A stretch of DNA of 64,000 nt from Megascapheus bottae (taxonomy: Eukaryota; Chordata; Mammalia; Rodentia; Geomyidae), in assembly GCA_024803745.1 (NCBI GenBank), contig JANJXV010000016.1, forward strand, positions 43,716,025-43,780,024, in the 5' to 3' direction. The notes under the pieces were generated by a model. That model saw nothing but the letters and a program-made list of their open reading frames with translations, did no database searches and had not been told where the DNA came from. Below are positions 59,095 through 64,000 of this stretch, piece after piece. Position 1 is the stretch's first letter, and every line of letters begins with the position of its first letter. The translations under genes and the position numbers were made by a program.

Positions 59095-59190
59095 CAAAAA
59101 TGTAGGTATTGAGTGCTTCCATTGGCAAAAGACCATATTCCCGGCCCTGGAGAAGTTAATGGTTGAAGTCAGTGTGGGTGTGAATGTGAG
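59095..59190 (-). mobile_element. L2-type remnant, antisense (tentative)
   Basis: 'ggtattgagtgcttccattg' and 'attcccggccctggagaagt' recall the antisense L2 end '...tattgagcacctactatgtgcc...ggcactggggata'. Weak. Confidence 0.35.
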
Positions 59191-59644
59191 AGACCATGCG
59201 AGGTTGTGCGGAAGTAGAATATTCCTGGGTACTGTTGGGAGAGCCAGACACAGGAGTGTTACTGCGGAGTCTAAATGTGATAAAATGATATTAGCAGGAA
59301 GTGGAAGAGAAACAGATTGCTCCTGCCAGGCCAAGAAAAGCAGACTACAAACAAAATCATTGGTAAGGAGAAAAGAGTTCTGAGCGCATCACATTCTGAA
59401 CAATGGAGAGTCAGCTCTTGTGTTTCCCCATCCCCTGGCCCTGTGGTGAGTTCTAGCCTGGCCCTTGAGGGAGGCTGAGAGGAAAGGGCCATGGGAGAAT
59501 TCCAGCCTTGACTTCTGATGGCGCCCCACACGCAGACCCACCCACGTTCAGACAGTCCTTTCCAACTATCCTTTAGTGAACAGCTTCATCCCAGGAAGGA
59601 AGATGGTCCTGATAGGTTTGGAATATTCATGTCTTCAAAAATAT
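59191..59644. other. Unique sequence, no gene seen
   Basis: A 143-codon + frame at 58952-59383 overlaps the L2-like fragment and is unrecognised. Confidence 0.4.
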
Positions 59645-59945
59645 CAGCTCGACACAGTGGCACAGGCATATAATCCTAGCTACATAGAAGGCAGAGATGA
59701 GGCACTGTGACTCGAGGTTAGCTCTATCAGCAGCTGGGTGTGGTGATGCCACCTATTATCCCCGGAGACGTAGAGAAGCACAAATGGAAGGACTGCACTC
59801 CAGGGTGGCCTGAGCATCGAGTGAGGACACCCCTCAAAAACCACCAGAGTGAACAGGTACGTACTCGGAGTGTGGCACAAATGGTAGAGTATGCTTAGTA
59901 AGGTTTGGGACTTAGAGTTCAAACCCCAGGACACCAAAATGTATC
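59645..59945 (+). mobile_element. Dimeric SINE, with inserted or extra segment
   Basis: The left monomer has 'cagtggcacaggcatataat' and 'cctagctacatagaaggcag'. The right monomer has 'gtgtggcacaaatggtagag' and 'agagttcaaaccccaggaca'. The element is about 70-80 bp longer than others here. A second 'ctgggtgtggtgatgccacc' in the middle looks like another left-monomer start, so it may be a left-left-right trimer. Confidence 0.72.
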
Positions 59946-59947
59946 AT

Positions 59948-60088
59948 ATAAGCTGGGTAGAGAAGTATATTCTTATAATTCCAGCTCTTAGGAGTCTGAA
60001 TCAGGAAGATGAGTTTGAGGATAATTTGGAGAACAAGGGGGACCTTACATGGTTAAAACCTATTTGAAAAAAGGCAAAAAAAAAAAAA
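59948..60088 (+). mobile_element. B1-like SINE monomer
   Basis: 'ttcttataattccagctctt' then 'aggagtctgaatcaggaaga', ending in an A-rich tail at 60060-60088. A single 7SL-like monomer just behind the previous SINE. Confidence 0.62.
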
Positions 60089-60124
60089 GAAAAGGAAAAC
60101 CTCTAGAATATTAGCCTCAAGATT

Positions 60125-61100
60125 AAAATGAGTATTTGAAGATGTTCAGATTATTATCCACAAGGCAAATGTAAATTAAAACCATAATGAAATCTTACTG
60201 TGTACCTGTTGGGGAGGCTATCATAAACGCCGATGAGGTACACGCTTGCCTCCTACCTTGGTGGTCAGGGCCTAAACGGGGAGGGACCTTAGATCTCGTC
60301 CTTTGTAACGTTGAAAATGCAATTACCCTAAAACTCAGCAACAGCAATTTCTTGACACTTATACCAGAGAAATGTGAAATGTTCACACGTAAACCTGTAT
60401 ACAAGTGGGCGGAGTTTACCTCACCCTCCTGCTCCCCGCTCCTTAAGGCAGGAGCTGCCCTGGTGTCCTTCAACTGATACATGGTTCTGCAAGACCATGG
60501 TGCAGAGACTACGAGTATTTCTCCAGAGCGGGGCCAGACACTCTCACAGAAGAACTTGGGTGGCTTTCCAGGTTGTTAGGTAAAGTGAGAAAAGCCAACT
60601 CCAATGGTTACATGCCCCATTTCCATCAACTGAAGGCTTCTAAGTAACAACCTTCGTAAATGGGTACCAGATGGGTAGCTTCCAGAAGTTGGTTTTGGGG
60701 AAGATGGAGGGGGATTGGTGATAAATGGCCAGATGAGGGATCTTGTGAGGACAGACAGTCCCTTGACGTGGGGCTAGGAGCCTCGGCATGGTATGAAGTG
60801 ATGCAGGGCCTGGTGAGCCTGTGAGCAGGTCCAAGCGGATTTGCTCTTCTCTGGTGACTTGTGTTGGCTGAAGGATTGGGCACTGAGCATCTGTGATTTG
60901 CTGTGAGTCTAAGACCACCGGAGAGAATTGCGGTGACCACATACTTGAGCGGACAGGGAATGCCTAGAAAGGAGTGTGACAGAATGTTCTGGAATGGTGG
61001 AAATATTTTCTCTCTTGACAGAGTGGAGGAATAAGCATGTGTCAAAATTTGTCAAGATCTACACTTCCATCAAATATATGCATTTCAGAAAATGTAAGTT
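60125..61100 (+). mobile_element. LINE-1 3' end, sense
   Basis: It opens with 'aaggcaaatgtaaattaaaa' and 'ccataatgaaatcttactgt' (the ORF2 'aatgcaaatcaaaaccacaatgagatacc' region). It passes through 'atttcttgacacttatacca', and closes with 'gaatgttctggaatggtgga' and 'tgtcaaaatttgtcaagatc', a 3' UTR text common in older mammalian LINE-1. No intact frame. Confidence 0.74.
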
Positions 61101-62190
61101 CTAGCTCAAGAAAAATGTATGTGATTGTAATTAGGAAATTTGATTAGATGTTCTGAATTCTTTCTAGCCAAATGAAGCCTGGTAGAATAATTCTTTTAAC
61201 TCATAATTGATTTTGAAGTCAAATTTAAATACTTTCAGTCAATTTTTAATATTAGTGCAATATTTTTGCAGCACTAAATACAATATACATGCATGATCAC
61301 AGGAGGTGAGACCAAGTACCTGCTCATGCTTGAGTTCTGGTTCTCCAGCTGACTGGGGAGCCAGTGTTTAGAATATTTCTTAGCCTTTCTAATCCTTTCT
61401 GCCATGACCTAGGGAATTCTGGAAATTGAATAAGAGTATAAAGAAGCACATGCTTGAAATACTTACTCTGTCGGTCAATAAGCTTTGGTAACTCTGGTCA
61501 TTGTACATCGTAGATCTTTACTTTTCATTTATGCTGTGATTTAAAGAAATTACTTTTCATCTGATAGACCTATGGAAAGCCATAAGTGAATCCAAGCTCT
61601 TTGGATTGTACAACTTCCCATCTGACAGCGTCATCTGACAGTGGGGTTGCCCGGTGGTGCCTGGCCTACCCCTGCAGAGATCCCAAGCCCCTCACGTGGT
61701 GGTCTGAGCATCATGAGGAAGCCAGTCTCAGGTGCTCTGCCTACTGGACTTTCAGAATGAAAGCAGCTCAAATGCAACATGGGCCCACAGCTGGTTGCCT
61801 GGCGTGCCCACGGAGGCGCTGGTAGGAGGGAGCTGGATGCTGGCCTCTGACAGTGTATGACCTGCTGGAAGCCACGGGCTGAGTTCCTCCAGAGCATTTC
61901 CTTTGTGAAAGGCAGGACCTGAAACCTGCGGTGGAAACTGCCCAGCGGTGGCATGGCCAGCACTGTCAGACCTCGGCCCCCTCCTGGGAGTCCCCAGGGG
62001 CAGCTACCAGCCTGGGGGCATCACCATGTGTCATTGGACGGGTGTGCCAGTGGAGGGTAGCCTGCCACACACATTGCTCTCAGCATGCAGGCACTCGCAC
62101 CAGCGTCCCATCCGCCTGGCCGTGGAGTTGAGGTCTTGACATTCCCCTCAAGGAGGGCCGGAGCTTTCAGGAATGCCTTCAATTTTGAAC
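61101..62190. other. Unique sequence, no gene seen
   Basis: AT-rich to 61580, then GC-rich. 61310-61450 may hold a very worn MIR. The 110-codon minus frame at 61631-61963 is unrecognised. Confidence 0.38.
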
Positions 62191-62210
62191 ATAAATAAAT
62201 AAATAAATAA
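62191..62210 (+). repeat. (AAAT)5 microsatellite
   Basis: 'ataaataaataaataaataa', a perfect tetranucleotide run. Confidence 0.95.
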
Positions 62211-63399
62211 ACCCCACCACCTTCTTGTGACACAGCTGTTCTGGGTGGAAATTCGTTTGCAAACTCCCTGCCTTGCTGTGCCTGTGTGGACATTTAATAA
62301 ATACGCCGAAATGGAGAAAGAAAATGAAAGGACGGGTGGAAGATTTTTTCCCCTTTGTGTGAAATTAGGACTATAAAAGAATAAACAATGGCCATTTCTT
62401 GGAGCATTAATTATCCATAGAAGGGAGAATTGACGGCAGATGTGGCTGTGGTGGTCTCAGCGTTGGTTTCAAGACTTCAATCAGTGTGTGACTCACAGTT
62501 AGTGAAAGAAAAATTGTCCGGGCTGCACAAGAGGAGCATAAATATAATGTGTCACTTGGTATCATAATTAACTGCATGCTTCAAATATTTCTTTCATGTC
62601 TGCCTTCACAATAGGTAATATAATTTACCGTTAATAGGATTAAAATGTCTTTTTTTAAAAAAATAAAAAGGTAAATACTTCAGTGGTTTAAACTATTTTC
62701 TATTTGTTTTGTATGATACATATTTTACCACAAGCAATCTCTTTTTACCCTGCAAAAGAAAATAATGAGGAAAATTGGAGATAATTTATGCGGTCCAGAA
62801 GCAAGAGCTTTTATGATGATTATTTTTACTTTTTCTCAATAATGAAGCAGCCTCTCTCCACAAAGCATCAGGAAGAGGACAGCCCAACTTGCTGGCATTG
62901 GCAGGATGCAGTGGGGGAATTCCGTGCTTGAAGACAGTAAGTTTACCCCACACAGTGAATGCCAGCGGTTCCCAACAAAAGGGTGTATCTGTGTTCAGGC
63001 TACTTTTCAAAACTAATAATTGAGAGAAAGGGATGCCTCCTTGCAATTTTTACACAGGCACTTCTGTTTTGCAGCTCCTGATCCATACTCAACAGCACTG
63101 TCACACGGGCTAATGTAAAGCAATGCAGGTTAGGAATCTCATTACAACTCTGAACCTGGGCAATGTATGAACAGGTCAGAAATTAAAACCCATAACCTGT
63201 GGCCTGATATCTCCTAAGGAGCCTGGTTTTGATTTGATCTATAAAGAACCAACCATTGTGTGAGCAGGCAGATGTGTAAGTGGAAGGCGCTTGATGCCAG
63301 CGTATACAAACACATGGTAGCTGCGTGGGGTTGGGGTTAGGGAATGGTGTGGGGTGGGGTGAGGGATTTTAGGGAGAGAGAAAGAACATAAGAGGTATG
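62211..63399. other. AT-rich unique sequence, no gene seen
   Basis: 62360-62800 is AT-rich but of high complexity with ATTA/TAAT cores, a texture seen in conserved non-coding elements. A G-rich patch (GGGGTTGGGGTT, then GTGGGGTGGGGTG) lies at 63325-63362. Confidence 0.35.
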
Positions 63400-63515
63400 C
63401 CTGGCAGCTCTCGTCTCGTCAAAGAGGAGCCGAGTCCCAGAATTGTTTGGTGACGTGTTCAAGGTCACTGAGCTTCCCAGTGGCAGTGCCAGGCTGGGCG
63501 TCCTGTGGCCCGGGC
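63400..63515 (-). mobile_element. MIR remnant
   Basis: 'gtgacgtgttcaaggtcact' then 'gagcttcccagtggcagtgc' and 'caggctgg' follow the MIR antisense text '...gacttgcccaaggtcacacagctagtaagtggcagagctggg' in order. Ancient and short. Confidence 0.58.
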
Positions 63516-63810
63516 ACCCTCTGGTGCAATTCCCAGGACGGGATGCTGTGTCCAAGTGTCTCTTTGGAAGGCATCGCCCCTTTCCAGTCATTACCGCCAA
63601 GAGGAATTTGGCACCCGCCCTGGGCTGTGCTCACTTCGCTGCCGATCTATCTATTGACGTTTCATTAGAGAACCATGTGCACTTGCTAAGGATGAATGAG
63701 TTCATTAGCACTGAGACTAATAAACTTTAAAAAGTTAATAATGTGAATATGTTTGATTTGGAATTATGCACAGAGGTATTCAGAGTCACACGGGGGCGTG
63801 CGCATGCGCC
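63516..63810. other. Unique sequence, no gene seen
   Basis: No recognised exon or repeat. Confidence 0.4.
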
Positions 63811-64000
63811 TGCACACACACACATGCACACACACACATGCACACACATACACACGCACACACGCACAGGCACATGCACACGCACACACACACGCACGCA
63901 CGCGCACACACACACGCACACACACACGCACGGGCACATGCACACGCACACACACACTTGCACACACACACTTGCACACACACGTGCGCACACACACGCA
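63811..64000 (+). repeat. (CA)/(CACG) complex repeat, runs off the window
   Basis: At least 190 bp of alternating pyrimidine/purine built from CACACA, CGCACA, CATGCA and GGCACATGCACACG blocks. It continues beyond 64000. Three minus-strand Cys/Val-rich frames across it are artefacts. Confidence 0.95.

Noticed and set aside
61310..61450. MIR element, sense
   Set aside because: The order of words (ttagcctttctaatcc...ctgccatgacc...aattgaataag) is suggestive, but the match is too weak to call by eye.
62960..62990. DNA-transposon terminal repeat ('ccagcggttcccaacaaaag')
   Set aside because: It resembles the 'CAGTGGTTCTCAA' end of hAT-type MER elements over about 16 bp only, with no matching second end.

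Overview
This window reads as nuclear mammalian DNA with no protein-coding gene, exon, tRNA, rRNA or other RNA gene that I can support. The interspersed repeats point to a rodent outside the mouse/rat lineage. They are ID elements, dimeric SINEs joining a B1/7SL-like left half to a tRNA/ID-like right half, rodent-type LINE-1 3' ends, a TG...CA endogenous-retroviral LTR, MaLR-type LTRs and old L2/MIR remnants. This SINE set is what I would expect of a castorimorph rodent (kangaroo rat, pocket mouse or beaver relatives), but that placement is recalled, not computed. The open reading frames are short, unrecognised, or explained by tandem repeats, low-complexity sequence or antisense LINE-1.

Layout. 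1-7.5 kb is repeat-dense: a SINE split by a solo LTR (250-986), a SINE and an antisense LINE-1 (2180-3600), a sense LINE-1 3' end (about 4790-5260) and two MaLR-like LTRs (about 5990-6795 and 7230-7510). 7.5-14.5 kb is mostly unique sequence with a few microsatellites. 14.52-16.92 kb is a minisatellite of 29-30 bp units that is almost free of G on the + strand. 17-22 kb holds three LINE-1 3' ends, one of them interrupted by SINEs and a purine microsatellite. 22-26 kb is unique, with one ZNF143-like site. 26.3-27.8 kb is a long antisense LINE-1, followed by minus-strand SINEs near 28.0 and 31.2 kb. 31.82-33.45 kb is a second, very homogeneous minisatellite of 56/57 bp units with a 7-unit higher-order duplication.

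From 33.5 to 48 kb the DNA is mostly unique, with long perfect (GT)n tracts, a few SINEs and L2 remnants. 48.96-50.11 kb is a sense LINE-1 3' end. 51.3-52 kb holds an ID-like element fused to an (ATCTAT)n/(AT)n tract and two short perfect palindromes. 52.7-54 kb is C/G-rich with two small tandem arrays. 57-61.1 kb again carries SINEs and a LINE-1 3' end, and the window closes in a CA/CG-rich tract that continues past base 64000.

Nothing here works as a gene system. The notable content is structural: two minisatellites, a datable nested insertion, and a few candidate regulatory or structure-forming motifs. Repeat calls were made by eye against remembered family consensus sequences, so ends are approximate (often within 20-100 bp) and subfamily names are left out where I cannot defend them.
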